A stretch of 64,000 nucleotides of DNA from Chromobacterium sp. ATCC 53434 (GTDB lineage: Bacteria; Pseudomonadota; Gammaproteobacteria; Burkholderiales; Chromobacteriaceae): assembly GCF_002848345.1 (NCBI RefSeq), contig NZ_CP025429.1:4278001-4342000 (forward strand), in the 5' to 3' direction. Both the position numbers and the translations under genes were made by a program. Shown piece after piece: positions 30,948 to 39,226 of this stretch. The notes under the pieces are model-generated. The model had not been told where the DNA came from, did not search any database, and saw only the letters and a list, made by a program, of their open reading frames with translations. The first letter of the stretch is position 1; every line of letters starts with the position of its first letter.

Positions 30948-30996
30948 CGATGCCGATGCGCAAGTGACGGCTTGGCGTGATGCGCGTAGCATCCTA

Positions 30997-31025
30997 GGCT
31001 GAAAGCCTGTTACGGGCTTTCAGCC
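30997..31025 (+). other. Stem-loop in the leader of the diguanylate cyclase gene
   Basis: GGCTGAAAGCC and GGCTTTCAGCC form a perfect 11-bp stem with a 7-base loop, ending 28 bases before the GTG start and 10 before the GGAGGAG ribosome site. There is no T tract. It may be an upstream terminator of weak type or a leader structure. Confidence 0.45.
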
Positions 31026-31053
31026 ATCCGCCACACTCCTCCGGAGGAGCCGC

Positions 31054-32535
31054 GTGTCCGCACCATTCGCGCCTTACCGCCTGGTCGTCATCGTCACGCT
31101 GCTGCTTCTGGGCGGCATCCTGCTGAACGCCGCGCTGTACTACCGCCAGACCAGCGACGACATCAGCCGCAGCCTGGTGGAGCAGGACCTGCCGCTGTCC
31201 GGCGACACCATCATGTCGGAGATAGACCAGGGCATACTGCGGCCGCTGTCGGTCGCCGAGCTGATGGCCCGCGACGTCTTTCTGCTCGACTGGCTGCAGC
31301 AGGGAGAGACAGACGCCAGCCACGCCAGCCGCTACCTCGCCGCCATCGACGGCCACTACGGCATCAGCGGCAGCTTTCTGGTGTCGGAGCGCACCCATCG
31401 CTACTACTACGCGCGCGGCGTGCTGAAGACCGTCTCCGCCAACGATCCGTCCGACAGCTGGTATTTCCGCAGCAGCAAGATGCGCGAGCCGCGCGAGATC
31501 AATATCGACTGGGACATGACCAATGGCGGCAAGGCCACCATCTTCATCAACCAGCGCATGGTCGACGCGCAGGGCAAGCTGCTCGGCGTCATCGGCGTCG
31601 GCCTGGAGCTGGACAGGCTGCGCGCGCGGCTGGCCGAATACGAGCGGCGCCTGCAACGCCGGATCTACTTCATAGACCGGGACGGCCGCATCATGCTGGA
31701 CAGCGCGCCGCGGCCGCAGCGGCGGCTACAGGACCTGCCGGGCCTGGCCGGTCTGGCCGACGCCATCCTGGCCGGCGGCGAGCAGCCGCGACGGCTGGAA
31801 TATCGGCTGAACGACAACCGCTACCTGCTGAGCAGCCGGCTGGTGCCGGAATTGGGCTGGCGCCTGCTGGTGGAGCAGAACGAGTCCGGTCCGCTGGAGC
31901 GGCTGCACCACCGGCTGCTGGTCAATCTGGTGATCAATTCCGCCATCCTGCTGCTGGTGGTGCTGGCGGTGCTGGCGACCTTGCACCGCCATCAGCGGCG
32001 GCTGCGCCAGCTGGCCACCACCGACCAGCTGACCGGCTGCCTGAACCGGCTGGCCTTCCTGGAATTGCTGCCCGGCTGGCTGCGCCATTGCCAGCGCATC
32101 GGCGCCCAGCCCCAGCTGCAGATTCTCGACATCGACCATTTCAAACAGGTCAACGATCAGCACGGCCATCAGGTCGGCGACCAGCTGCTGCGCGAAATCA
32201 CCGAGCTGTTGCGCTCGCAGCTGCGCGGCAACGACCTGCTGATCCGCTGGGGAGGCGAGGAATTCGTCGTGCTGTCGGCCGGCCACGGCGACGACGACGC
32301 GCTGGCGGAACGGCTGCGCCTGGCGGTGTCGCGTCACGCGATGGACGCCGCGGCCGGCCCGATCCACGTCACCATCAGCATAGGCCTGTGCCAGTGGCGG
32401 GAGCCGGAAACGCTGGAGTCGGCGGTGTCGCGCGCCGACAAGGCGCTGTACGCCGCCAAGCAGGGCGGCCGCAATCGCGTCTGCCGCGCCGAACCGGTGA
32501 ACGGCGCCGACATCGAGGACTCGGCGGCGACATGA
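31054..32535 (+). CDS. Membrane diguanylate cyclase (sensory domain plus GGDEF)
   Basis: A 493-residue protein that should make c-di-GMP from two GTP. It has an N-terminal membrane helix (about 9-27), a periplasmic sensor region of dCache type (roughly 30-285, with YYYARGVLKTVSANDPSDSWYF and IGVGLELDRL), a second membrane helix (about 288-310) and a C-terminal GGDEF domain. The active-site loop is WGGEEF at about residues 399-404, the catalytic form, and DIDHFKQVND and DKALYAAKQGGRN are present. An RxxD inhibitory site is not evident. The start is GTG 31054 with GGAGGAG upstream. Ligand unknown. Confidence 0.9.
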   Translation: MSAPFAPYRLVVIVTLLLLGGILLNAALYYRQTSDDISRSLVEQDLPLSGDTIMSEIDQGILRPLSVAELMARDVFLLDWLQQGETDASHASRYLAAIDGHYGISGSFLVSERTHRYYYARGVLKTVSANDPSDSWYFRSSKMREPREINIDWDMTNGGKATIFINQRMVDAQGKLLGVIGVGLELDRLRARLAEYERRLQRRIYFIDRDGRIMLDSAPRPQRRLQDLPGLAGLADAILAGGEQPRRLEYRLNDNRYLLSSRLVPELGWRLLVEQNESGPLERLHHRLLVNLVINSAILLLVVLAVLATLHRHQRRLRQLATTDQLTGCLNRLAFLELLPGWLRHCQRIGAQPQLQILDIDHFKQVNDQHGHQVGDQLLREITELLRSQLRGNDLLIRWGGEEFVVLSAGHGDDDALAERLRLAVSRHAMDAAAGPIHVTISIGLCQWREPETLESAVSRADKALYAAKQGGRNRVCRAEPVNGADIEDSAAT

Positions 32536-32575
32536 TAAATGATTACAATGTGGACTTTCCCCGCGAGGTCCGCCG

Positions 32576-33547
32576 ATGTCTTCTATCCGCCTGCTGGTTC
32601 CCGACGACTACCAGAACATCGTCCCGCAACTCGCCGAACTGCATCGCCATCCGGACGTCGTCTGCCGCGGCGTCGGCGACCTGTCCCGCGCGCCCGACGC
32701 CGACGCCGCGCTGGCCGAAGCCGACGCGCTGCTGCTGATCCGCGAGCGCACCGTCGTCGACGCGGCGCTGCTGGCGCGCATGCCCCGCTTGAAGCTGGTC
32801 AGCCAGACCGGCAAGCTGGCGCGCAATATCGATGTCGACGCCTGCAGCCGCGCCGGCGTCGCCGTCGTCGAGGGCAGCGGCTCGCCGCACGCGCCGGCGG
32901 AACTGAGCTGGCTGTTGATCATGGCCGCGCGCCGTCGCCTGCTGGAATCGGTGGACAGCCTGCGCCACGGCGACTGGCAGGGACCGGCCGGCCGGGTCGT
33001 CCGCGACGCCACGCTGGGCATACTCGGCTTCGGCAAGATAGGCAAGCTGGTCGCCGGCTACGGTCGCGCCTTCGGCATGCAGGTGCTGGTCTGGGGCAGC
33101 GAGCGCGCCCGCGAGGAGGCGCTGGCGCTCGGCTACCGGGCCGCCGCCAGCCGCGAGGCCTTCTTCGCCGAGGCCGACATCGTTTCGCTGCACCAGCGAC
33201 TGGTTCCGGCGACGACCGGCAATGTCGGCCCGGCCGACCTCGCGGCGATGAAGCCGGACGCGCTGCTGGTCAACACCAGCCGCGCCGAGCTGATCGCCCC
33301 CGGCGCGCTGCAGGCGGCGCTGGACGCCGGCCGCCCCGGCTTCGCCGCGCTCGACGTGTTCGAGCGGGAGCCGGTCTACGACACCGCCCACCCGCTGTTC
33401 GGCCGTCCCAATGTGCTGTGCACGCCGCACCTCGGCTACGCCGAGGAGGCCAGCTACCGCCAATATCTGGAAATCGCCTGCGACAACGCCCTGCGCTTCT
33501 TCGGCGGCGACACCGCCCACGTGCTCAATCCCGAAGTCCTGGGCTGA
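32576..33547 (+). CDS. D-2-hydroxyacid dehydrogenase (NAD-dependent)
   Basis: A 323-residue member of the D-isomer-specific 2-hydroxyacid dehydrogenase family. The NAD-binding domain carries LGILGFGKIGKLVAGYGRAFGM, followed by ADIVSLHQRLVPATTG, LVNTSRAELI and the catalytic HLGYAEEASYRQY. The substrate-binding half begins RLLVPDDYQ. It starts at ATG 32576 after GAGG. The specific substrate is unknown. It is followed 31 bases later by an isochorismatase-like hydrolase on the same strand. Confidence 0.9.
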   Translation: MSSIRLLVPDDYQNIVPQLAELHRHPDVVCRGVGDLSRAPDADAALAEADALLLIRERTVVDAALLARMPRLKLVSQTGKLARNIDVDACSRAGVAVVEGSGSPHAPAELSWLLIMAARRRLLESVDSLRHGDWQGPAGRVVRDATLGILGFGKIGKLVAGYGRAFGMQVLVWGSERAREEALALGYRAAASREAFFAEADIVSLHQRLVPATTGNVGPADLAAMKPDALLVNTSRAELIAPGALQAALDAGRPGFAALDVFEREPVYDTAHPLFGRPNVLCTPHLGYAEEASYRQYLEIACDNALRFFGGDTAHVLNPEVLG

Positions 33548-33578
33548 ACGCCCGTCCCCGCGCCACAGGAGAACAAAC

Positions 33579-34103
33579 ATGTCCGATACCGCCCTGCTGA
33601 TCATCGATGTCCAGGTCGACGTCGTCGAAGGGAAACAACGCGCCGCCCGCCTCGACGCCGTGCTCGACAATCTCAACCTCGCCATCGCCAAGGCCCGCCA
33701 GCGCGGCATGCCGGTGATCTTCGTCCAGCACGAGGAGGACGATCTGCCGCGCGGCTCCGACGGCTGGCAGCTGCATCCGAAGCTCGCCCGCGCAGCCGGC
33801 GACCAGATCGTCCACAAGCGCCACGGCGACAGCTTCTGCGAGACCGATCTGGCGCAATGGCTGTCGGCCCACGGGACCAGCAAGCTGTGGATAGGCGGCG
33901 CCGCGACCGATTTCTGCGTCGACAGCACGGTGCGCAACGCCGTGTCGCGCGGCTACCAGATCACCGTCATCGAAGACGGCCACTCCACCATCAGCGCTTT
34001 TGCCTTGAGCGGCGAACAAGTCATAGACCACTTCAATGCCATTTGGCGCGCCTCCAGCGCCACGCCGAAGCCGCTGCGGGTGCTGCCGGCGGCCGAACTG
34101 TAA
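33579..34103 (+). CDS. Isochorismatase-family cysteine hydrolase
   Basis: A 174-residue cytoplasmic hydrolase of the isochorismatase/nicotinamidase-like superfamily. The catalytic triad is visible as Asp10 (LLIIDVQVD), Lys80 (VHKRHGDSF) and Cys113 (AATDFCVDSTVR). A cis-peptide-type GGAATD precedes the Cys. It lacks the zinc-ligand set of nicotinamidases. AGGAG lies eight bases before ATG 33579. The substrate is not determined. It is probably co-transcribed with the preceding dehydrogenase and is closed by a strong terminator. Confidence 0.88.
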   Translation: MSDTALLIIDVQVDVVEGKQRAARLDAVLDNLNLAIAKARQRGMPVIFVQHEEDDLPRGSDGWQLHPKLARAAGDQIVHKRHGDSFCETDLAQWLSAHGTSKLWIGGAATDFCVDSTVRNAVSRGYQITVIEDGHSTISAFALSGEQVIDHFNAIWRASSATPKPLRVLPAAEL

Positions 34104-34120
34104 GCCAGACGGAAGCGATA

Positions 34121-34153
34121 AAAAAAACGGCGGGGGCATGCCCCGCCGTTTTC
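34121..34153. terminator. Bidirectional terminator between hydrolase and chitinase genes
   Basis: AAAACGGCGGGG and CCCCGCCGTTTT pair around GCAT within longer A and T tracts, serving both converging genes. Confidence 0.9.
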
Positions 34154-34167
34154 CCGTCCTCCCCCTC

Positions 34168-35790
34168 CTACTTCTTCGCTGCCTTGGCTTTCGCCGCGGC
34201 GGCGGCCGCCGCAGCCGCGCGGCGCTTGGCCGCGGTCGCCGCGTCCTGCCGGACCTCGGCGCTGGTCTTCAGCAACGTCGCCTGCGCGTCGTCGCCGTCC
34301 AGCGACCAGCTGAACACGCCGCCGAGCTGCTGCTGGCGCACATAGTCCAGCTTGCCGCGTATCGTCGCCGGATCGTCGTAGCTCCAGAACTCGTTGCCGT
34401 CGTAGGTCCACAGCTGCTTGGCCACCGGGCTGTTGAACTGCTTCGCGCTGCGGTTCACCAGCACGCGGTAGTCCTCTATGCCCTGCTCGTAAGTGCCCTT
34501 GGCCGGGCCGGTGGCCACCTGGTACAGGCCATCGCCCTTGGCGCCCGCGGCCACGCCGGTCCAGCCGCGGCCGTAGAACGGCAGGCCGACGTTGATCTTG
34601 GCGCGCGGCACGCCGGCGCCCACCAGGGTCTTCACCGCGTCGTCGACGGTGTAGTAGACCTGGTCGCCGGTGACCGGCGCCGCCGGATCGCGGTAGAGGT
34701 TGGACTGGAAGTTGGTCGGTCCCTTGGCGTCCCAGCCGCCGTGGAAGTCATAGGTCATCACGTTGATCCAGTCGAGATAGCCGCTGTAGGCGGCCGGCTC
34801 GGTGTTGCGGATCTTGTCGACGCCGGAGCCGATCGCCACGGTCAGGTAGTAGCGGCGCTTGTTGGCCGTGGTCAGCGCGTTCAGCTGGTTGCGGAACTCG
34901 GCCAGCAGCAGCGTGTAGTTGTGCTTGTCGTTCGGATCGACGGTATTGGTCGGCAGGCCGCCGCCGCCCGGATATTCCCAGTCGATGTCGAAGCCGTCGA
35001 ACACGCCCAGCGCCGAAGCCTGTCCGCCGGCGCTCTCGCCCACCGGCAGGTTGCCCTTGATGTAGAGGTCTATGCACGAGCTGACCATGGCCTTGCGGCC
35101 GGCGTCGGTGGCGGCGAACTGGCCGAAGTTCTTGGACCAGGTCCAGCCGCCCAGCGAGATCAGCACCTTCAGCGAGGGATTCGCCAGCTTCAGCTTGCGC
35201 AGCTGGTTGAAGTTGCCGCGCAGCGGATCGTTCCAGCTGTCGGCCTTGCCGTCCACCGATTCGTTGGCGGCGAAGGAGCGCTGGTAGTCGGCCCAGGCGT
35301 CGCCGCCGTCGCCGTTGCCGCTCTCGGCTCGGGTGACCATGCCGCACTTGCCATCTGCGTAGACATTGCCGAAGGCGTAGTTCAGGAAGGTCAGCTGCTT
35401 GTCGCCGCCGGCCTTGACCAGGTTGAACACCTTGTAGTTGCGGTCGTAGATGCCCCACTGGGTGAAGTAGGAGCCGACGTTGCGGCCGACGGTCGGGGTC
35501 GGTTCCGGCGGCACGCCGCTGCTGGGCTGGCCAGGCTGGCTGGGATCGCCGGGCGTGCACTCGCTGGCCGGACGCTGCTGCCAGGCGCCCCACTGATTGC
35601 TGCCCGGCTGCTCTCCCTGGGTCCACCAGCTGGCGCGCCAGGTCTGGCCGTTGAAGGTGGCGTAGTCGCCGGCGTTATAGACCTGGCCGCTACTCCAGGG
35701 CGAGCACGACGGCGCGGCCCAGGCGGCCTGCGCCAGCGCGAAAGCGGCGCCGACGGCCAACAGCGCGCGGGACAACGGAAAATTCAGCAT
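34168..35790 (-). CDS. Secreted GH18 chitinase with N-terminal chitin-binding domain
   Basis: A 540-residue exported chitinase. A signal peptide (ALLAVGAAFALAQAAWA) precedes a CBM5/12 chitin-binding module (about 27-76, with WSSGQVYNAGDYATFNGQTW and WWTQGEQPG), a Pro/Gly linker and the GH18 barrel (about 100-515). The catalytic DGFDIDWEYP (DxxDxDxE) has the acid Glu at about residue 272, and MTYDFHG and GVFSWSLDGDD complete the active-site signatures. The last 25 residues are an unusual Ala/Lys/Arg tail with a run of nine alanines. ATG 35790 has GGAG upstream. A lux-box-like dyad 145 bases upstream suggests quorum control. Confidence 0.96.
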   Translation of the reverse strand: MLNFPLSRALLAVGAAFALAQAAWAAPSCSPWSSGQVYNAGDYATFNGQTWRASWWTQGEQPGSNQWGAWQQRPASECTPGDPSQPGQPSSGVPPEPTPTVGRNVGSYFTQWGIYDRNYKVFNLVKAGGDKQLTFLNYAFGNVYADGKCGMVTRAESGNGDGGDAWADYQRSFAANESVDGKADSWNDPLRGNFNQLRKLKLANPSLKVLISLGGWTWSKNFGQFAATDAGRKAMVSSCIDLYIKGNLPVGESAGGQASALGVFDGFDIDWEYPGGGGLPTNTVDPNDKHNYTLLLAEFRNQLNALTTANKRRYYLTVAIGSGVDKIRNTEPAAYSGYLDWINVMTYDFHGGWDAKGPTNFQSNLYRDPAAPVTGDQVYYTVDDAVKTLVGAGVPRAKINVGLPFYGRGWTGVAAGAKGDGLYQVATGPAKGTYEQGIEDYRVLVNRSAKQFNSPVAKQLWTYDGNEFWSYDDPATIRGKLDYVRQQQLGGVFSWSLDGDDAQATLLKTSAEVRQDAATAAKRRAAAAAAAAAKAKAAKK

Positions 35791-35934
35791 GGTGGTTCTC
35801 CTCTTCTTGGACTGGATGGAAGGCAGAGGTCGATTCGCTCTTGCCGATGCAATCACCAGCATGAGCGCCTCACGTGGTATTACATTGGTATCAGAATCGA
35901 ATATCCAGATCGGAATACAAGAAGAGAACTACTC

Positions 35935-35954
35935 GCCTGTCATTTTGAACAGGT
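35935..35954 (-). promoter_or_regulatory. Lux-box-like / CviR-type quorum-sensing operator upstream of chitinase
   Basis: CCTGTCATTTTGAACAGG is an imperfect dyad; 10 of the 12 defined positions match the CviR consensus CTGNCC-N4-GGNCAG, and the outer CCTGT/ACAGG(T) arms match the classical lux box. It lies 147-165 bases upstream of the chitinase ATG, in an otherwise AT-rich leader. Chitinase is a known quorum-regulated product in C. violaceum. Confidence 0.55.
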
Positions 35955-36006
35955 TTTTACAATCACAATGGGCATATACGCAACAGAAAATTGAAAATGA
36001 CGGCCA

Positions 36007-36034
36007 AAATAAAAAGGAGGCTGTTAGCCTCCTT
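36007..36034 (-). terminator. Intrinsic terminator of the asr-like gene
   Basis: On the minus strand AAGGAGGC, a TAACA loop and GCCTCCTT are followed by TTTATTTTGG, 39 bases past the stop. Confidence 0.85.
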
Positions 36035-36072
36035 CTCTCGCATCCGGCGATGACCGGGCCCGTCGGGCCGCC

Positions 36073-36315
36073 TTACTTCGGATTGTGGTGCTTCTTGTGG
36101 CCGTGATGATGGTGCTTGTGATGCTTCTTGGCGGCCTGCGCCTTTTGCGCGGCGGGCGCCGAGCTGGCCTTCTTCGCGTGGTGCTTCTTGTGATGCTTGT
36201 GATGCTTGGCCGGCGCGGCGGCCTTGGCGGCCGGCGCGGAAGCGTCGGCGGCGTAGGTGGCGGCGGACCCCAGGCCCAGGACGGCGGCCAGCAGAAGGGC
36301 GGTCAGTTTTTTCAT
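36073..36315 (-). CDS. Small His/Lys/Ala-rich exported protein, acid-shock protein (Asr) like
   Basis: An 80-residue protein with a signal peptide (KKLTALLLAAVLGLGSAATYA) and a low-complexity mature part of Ala, Lys and His. The block PAAQKAQAAKKHHKHHH is very close to the repeat of E. coli Asr (QKAQAAKKHHK, from memory), the acid-induced disordered periplasmic protein; the C-terminus adds a His cluster. Acid protection or metal binding is inferred. ATG 36315 (MKKL) has GGGAG seven bases upstream; ATG 36321 is too close to it. Direct repeats of OmpR-family type lie in its promoter region, as would fit RstA control of asr. Confidence 0.75.
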   Translation of the reverse strand: MKKLTALLLAAVLGLGSAATYAADASAPAAKAAAPAKHHKHHKKHHAKKASSAPAAQKAQAAKKHHKHHHHGHKKHHNPK

Positions 36316-36382
36316 GGTCATGCTCCCGAATCCGAGTGTGGGGATCTTGTTCCGGGGCGCCGTTTCCGGCGTCCTTGAATCC

Positions 36383-36446
36383 ATGTTAGGCAGACCGCGC
36401 CATCCCGTCTGTGAGGCCTGTGTAAGCGGGTGTAACCAATCGTAAT
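36383..36446 (-). promoter_or_regulatory. Promoter of the asr-like gene with tandem OmpR-family-type sites
   Basis: Read on the minus strand, TTAC/TCAC units recur with 10, 10 and 11 base steps (complement of GTAA at 36442, 36432 and 36422, and GTGA at 36411). A -10-like TAACAT follows at 36388-36383, so the repeats cover the -35 region and the DNA just upstream. TACA-N6-TACA within them has the half-sites and spacing of the RstA box. The factor is inferred. Confidence 0.55.
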
Positions 36447-37763
36447 TCAGCGGTCCGACTCGGCCTCGGCCGGCGTCGGCGGGATCAGCGTCACCAGCAG
36501 CTGGTCTATCCGGTAGTTGTCGATGTCCACCACCTCGAACTTGTAGCCCTCGTATTCGACGCTGTCGGTGCGCTTGGGAATCTTGCGCAGCATATACATC
36601 ATGAAGCCGGCGATGGTCTCGTAGTTCTCGTCGTCCGGGAACGACTCGATGTCCAGCGCGCGCAGCACGTCCTCCACCGGCGTCGCGCCGTCGACCAGCC
36701 AGGAGCGCTCGTCGCGGCGCACCACCTGCTCCTCCTGGAACTGGTTGACCAGATCGCCCATCACCGTGCTCATCACATCGTTCAGCGTGATCACACCGAC
36801 CACCAGCGCGTACTCGTTCATCACCACCGCGAAATCCTCGCGCGAGGCCTTGAAGCGCTCCAAGAGCTCGGACAGCGTCAGCGTGTCCGGGATGATCAGC
36901 ACATTGCGTATCGTCAGCTCGCGCTTCATCGACAGGCTCTGCTGATTGATCAGCCGCATCAGGATGTCCTTGGAGTCGACGTAGCCGATCACCGAATCGA
37001 TCACGCCGTCGCAGACCAGGAACTTGGTGTGCGGATGCTCGGCGATCTTCTGCTTGATGCTGGACTCGTCCTCGTGCAGCGTGAAGTAGATGATGCTCTC
37101 GCGCGCCGTCATCGACGACGGCACGGTGCGGCTCTCCAGCTCGAACACGTTCTCGATCAGGTGGTGCTCCTTCTGCTGCAGCACCCCGGCCTCGGCGCCG
37201 GCGTCCATCATCGCCAGCAGATCGTCCGGCGTCAGGTCCTCGGGCCGCGCCGTCGGCACGCCGAACAGGCGGAAGAACACATTGGCCAGACCGTTGAACA
37301 GCCACACCAGCGGCCGGAACAGCTGCACGCAGAACATCATCGGCCGCACCACCAACAGCGCGATGCGCTCCGGCGCCACCATGCCCAGCCGCTTCGGCAT
37401 CAGATCGGCGAACAGCACGAACAGCGAGGTCACGCACAGGAAGGACAACACGAAGCTCAGGTGCTCGACCCAGCCTGCCGGCGTCACCAGATGCAGCATC
37501 GTGGCGAAGTACGGCGTGAACGCCGCCTCGCCCAGGATGCCGGCCAGGATGGCCACGGCGTTCAGCCCTATCTGCACCACGGTGAAGAAATGGCCCGGCT
37601 GCTGCTGCAATTCCAGCACCCGGGCGGCATTGCCGTCGCCTTCCTCCGCCAGTTGCCGCAGCTTGATCTTGCGCGCGGCGGCCAGGGAGATTTCCGATAC
37701 CGAGAAAAAGGCGCTGGCGGCGATCAGGACGGCAATGACAAATAGGCTGTTGACGAAACTCAC
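36447..37763 (-). CDS. paeA: CNNM/CorC-family transporter, PaeA (YtfL) type
   Basis: A 438-residue inner-membrane protein. An N-terminal DUF21/CNNM membrane domain (about 1-195, with SAFFSVSEISLAAARKIKL and GHFFTVVQIGLNAVAILAG) is followed by a CBS pair (about 205-330) and a C-terminal CorC_HlyC domain (about 345-435). It matches E. coli YtfL/PaeA closely along its whole length (for example ELESRTVPSSMT, IMNEYALVVG-like VMNEYALVVG, RKIPKRTDSV), a protein linked to cadaverine/putrescine tolerance. The start is GTG 37763 with GGGA upstream, because the similarity begins there; the frame is open further upstream. An extended -10 (TGTTATACT) lies at about 37837-37845. Confidence 0.88.
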   Translation of the reverse strand: MSFVNSLFVIAVLIAASAFFSVSEISLAAARKIKLRQLAEEGDGNAARVLELQQQPGHFFTVVQIGLNAVAILAGILGEAAFTPYFATMLHLVTPAGWVEHLSFVLSFLCVTSLFVLFADLMPKRLGMVAPERIALLVVRPMMFCVQLFRPLVWLFNGLANVFFRLFGVPTARPEDLTPDDLLAMMDAGAEAGVLQQKEHHLIENVFELESRTVPSSMTARESIIYFTLHEDESSIKQKIAEHPHTKFLVCDGVIDSVIGYVDSKDILMRLINQQSLSMKRELTIRNVLIIPDTLTLSELLERFKASREDFAVVMNEYALVVGVITLNDVMSTVMGDLVNQFQEEQVVRRDERSWLVDGATPVEDVLRALDIESFPDDENYETIAGFMMYMLRKIPKRTDSVEYEGYKFEVVDIDNYRIDQLLVTLIPPTPAEAESDR

Positions 37764-37916
37764 GGCGATTCCCAGGCGGTTCTTACGATCGGAAAATGGC
37801 ACGCCGGCATGCGCGCGGCGGACAGACAATCGTTTTAGTATAACAGACGCTTCGCCCTGCCCTGTTGACGCCGCTGCGCGTAGAATCAACAGCCTCTTAT
37901 CAATACGGAGCCGAAC

Positions 37917-38315
37917 ATGGCATGCGAACTCTGCGGCGAGCCGAAAGGCGAGCTGCTGCACCAGGACGACAAGCTGCGGGTGCTGCTGGTCGACGAGGCC
38001 GGCTATCCGGGCTTCTGCCGCGTAGTCTGGCGCGGCCACGTCGCCGAGATGACCGATCTGGACGCGGCGGACCGCGCGCATCTGATGGACTGGGTCTACC
38101 GCGTCGAAACGGCGCTGCGCGCGGTGATGCGGCCGACCAAGATCAATCTGGCCAGCCTGGGCAATATGGTGCCTCACCTGCACTGGCACGTGATTCCTCG
38201 CTTCGCCGACGACGCCCATTTCCCCAGCCCGATCTGGGCCGCGCCGCAGCGCGGCGGCGCCGACCACGGCCGGCCCGGACTCGCCGACGCGCTGCGCGCG
38301 GCGCTGGCCGACTGA
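37917..38315 (+). CDS. HIT-family nucleotide-binding protein
   Basis: A 132-residue histidine-triad protein of about the usual size. The active-site motif HLHWHVIPRF (H-x-H-x-H) follows NLASLGNMVP. An N-terminal CELCGEP pair of cysteines resembles the zinc site of some HIT proteins. Such proteins hydrolyse nucleotide phosphoramidates or dinucleotides; the substrate here is unknown. ATG 37917 follows CGGAG. It diverges from paeA. Confidence 0.9.
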   Translation: MACELCGEPKGELLHQDDKLRVLLVDEAGYPGFCRVVWRGHVAEMTDLDAADRAHLMDWVYRVETALRAVMRPTKINLASLGNMVPHLHWHVIPRFADDAHFPSPIWAAPQRGGADHGRPGLADALRAALAD

Positions 38316-38386
38316 GCGGGCCCGGCTTGCCAAACGCCGCCGGCTGCCGCTAGGCTGGGGACTTTCCCTCGCTCAGGGTCCCCACC

Positions 38387-39226
38387 ATGTACGCCACGCT
38401 GATCACGCCCGAACAACTGGCCGGCCTCGACGCCGACCGGCTGGTGCTGCTGGACTGCCGCTTCCAGCTGGACAACCCCGACTACGGCCACGCCGCCTAC
38501 GAGCAGGGCCATCTGCCCGGCGCCCACTATCTGCATCTGGACTACCATCTGTCCGGCAGCAAGAACGGCCGCAACGGCCGCCATCCGTTGCCCGACGGCC
38601 AGCGGCTGGCGGTGGACCTCGGCGCGATAGGCGTCGACGAGCACGCCCAGGTCGTCGCCTACGACGACGGCGGCGGCCAGTACGCGGCGCGCGCCTGGTG
38701 GCTGCTGCGCTGGCTGGGTCACGAGAACGCCGCGGTGCTGGATGGCGGCCTGACCGCCTGGAAGGCCGCCGGCTTCGCCGTCGACACCGAGCCGCCGGGC
38801 CGCCGCTCTCGCCGTTTCGCCATCCGCCAGCCGCTGGTCGGCGCGGTCGACGCCGACGCGGTGCTGGCCAATCTGGACACGCCGTCGTTCACCGTCGTCG
38901 ACGCCCGCAGCGCGGAGCGCTTCCGCGGCGTCGGCGAAACGGTGGACCCGGTGGCCGGCCACATCCCCGGCGCGGCCAACCGCTTCTTCATGAGCAATCT
39001 GGACGGCGATCAGCGCTTCAAGCCGGCGGCGCAGCTGCGCGCTGAATGGGAGGCGCAGCTCGGAGCCGGCTTCGACCCGGCCGCCATCGTCCACCAGTGC
39101 GGCTCCGGCGTCACCGCCTGCCACAATCTGCTGTCTATGGAAATCGCCGGCTATGCCGGCAGCCGGCTGTATCCGGGCTCCTGGAGCGAATGGTGCAGCG
39201 ACCCGGAGCGGCCGGTCGCACGCTGA
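38387..39226 (+). CDS. Two-domain rhodanese-type sulfurtransferase
   Basis: A 279-residue cytoplasmic sulfurtransferase of the thiosulfate/3-mercaptopyruvate type. An inactive N-terminal rhodanese domain (with GHLPGAHYLHLD and YDDGGGQYAARAWWLLRWLG) is followed by an active one containing DARSAERFRG, GHIPGAANRFF and the catalytic loop HQCGSGVTACHN, with the persulfide Cys first. CGSGVTA is typical of mercaptopyruvate sulfurtransferases (SseA), though the donor is not proven. It starts at ATG 38387. Confidence 0.9.
   Translation: MYATLITPEQLAGLDADRLVLLDCRFQLDNPDYGHAAYEQGHLPGAHYLHLDYHLSGSKNGRNGRHPLPDGQRLAVDLGAIGVDEHAQVVAYDDGGGQYAARAWWLLRWLGHENAAVLDGGLTAWKAAGFAVDTEPPGRRSRRFAIRQPLVGAVDADAVLANLDTPSFTVVDARSAERFRGVGETVDPVAGHIPGAANRFFMSNLDGDQRFKPAAQLRAEWEAQLGAGFDPAAIVHQCGSGVTACHNLLSMEIAGYAGSRLYPGSWSEWCSDPERPVAR

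Noticed and set aside
37795..37812. TGGCACGCCGGCATGC as a sigma-54 promoter near the HIT gene
   Set aside because: GG and GC are separated by 11 rather than 10 bases and the -12 element is ATGC, so it does not fit.
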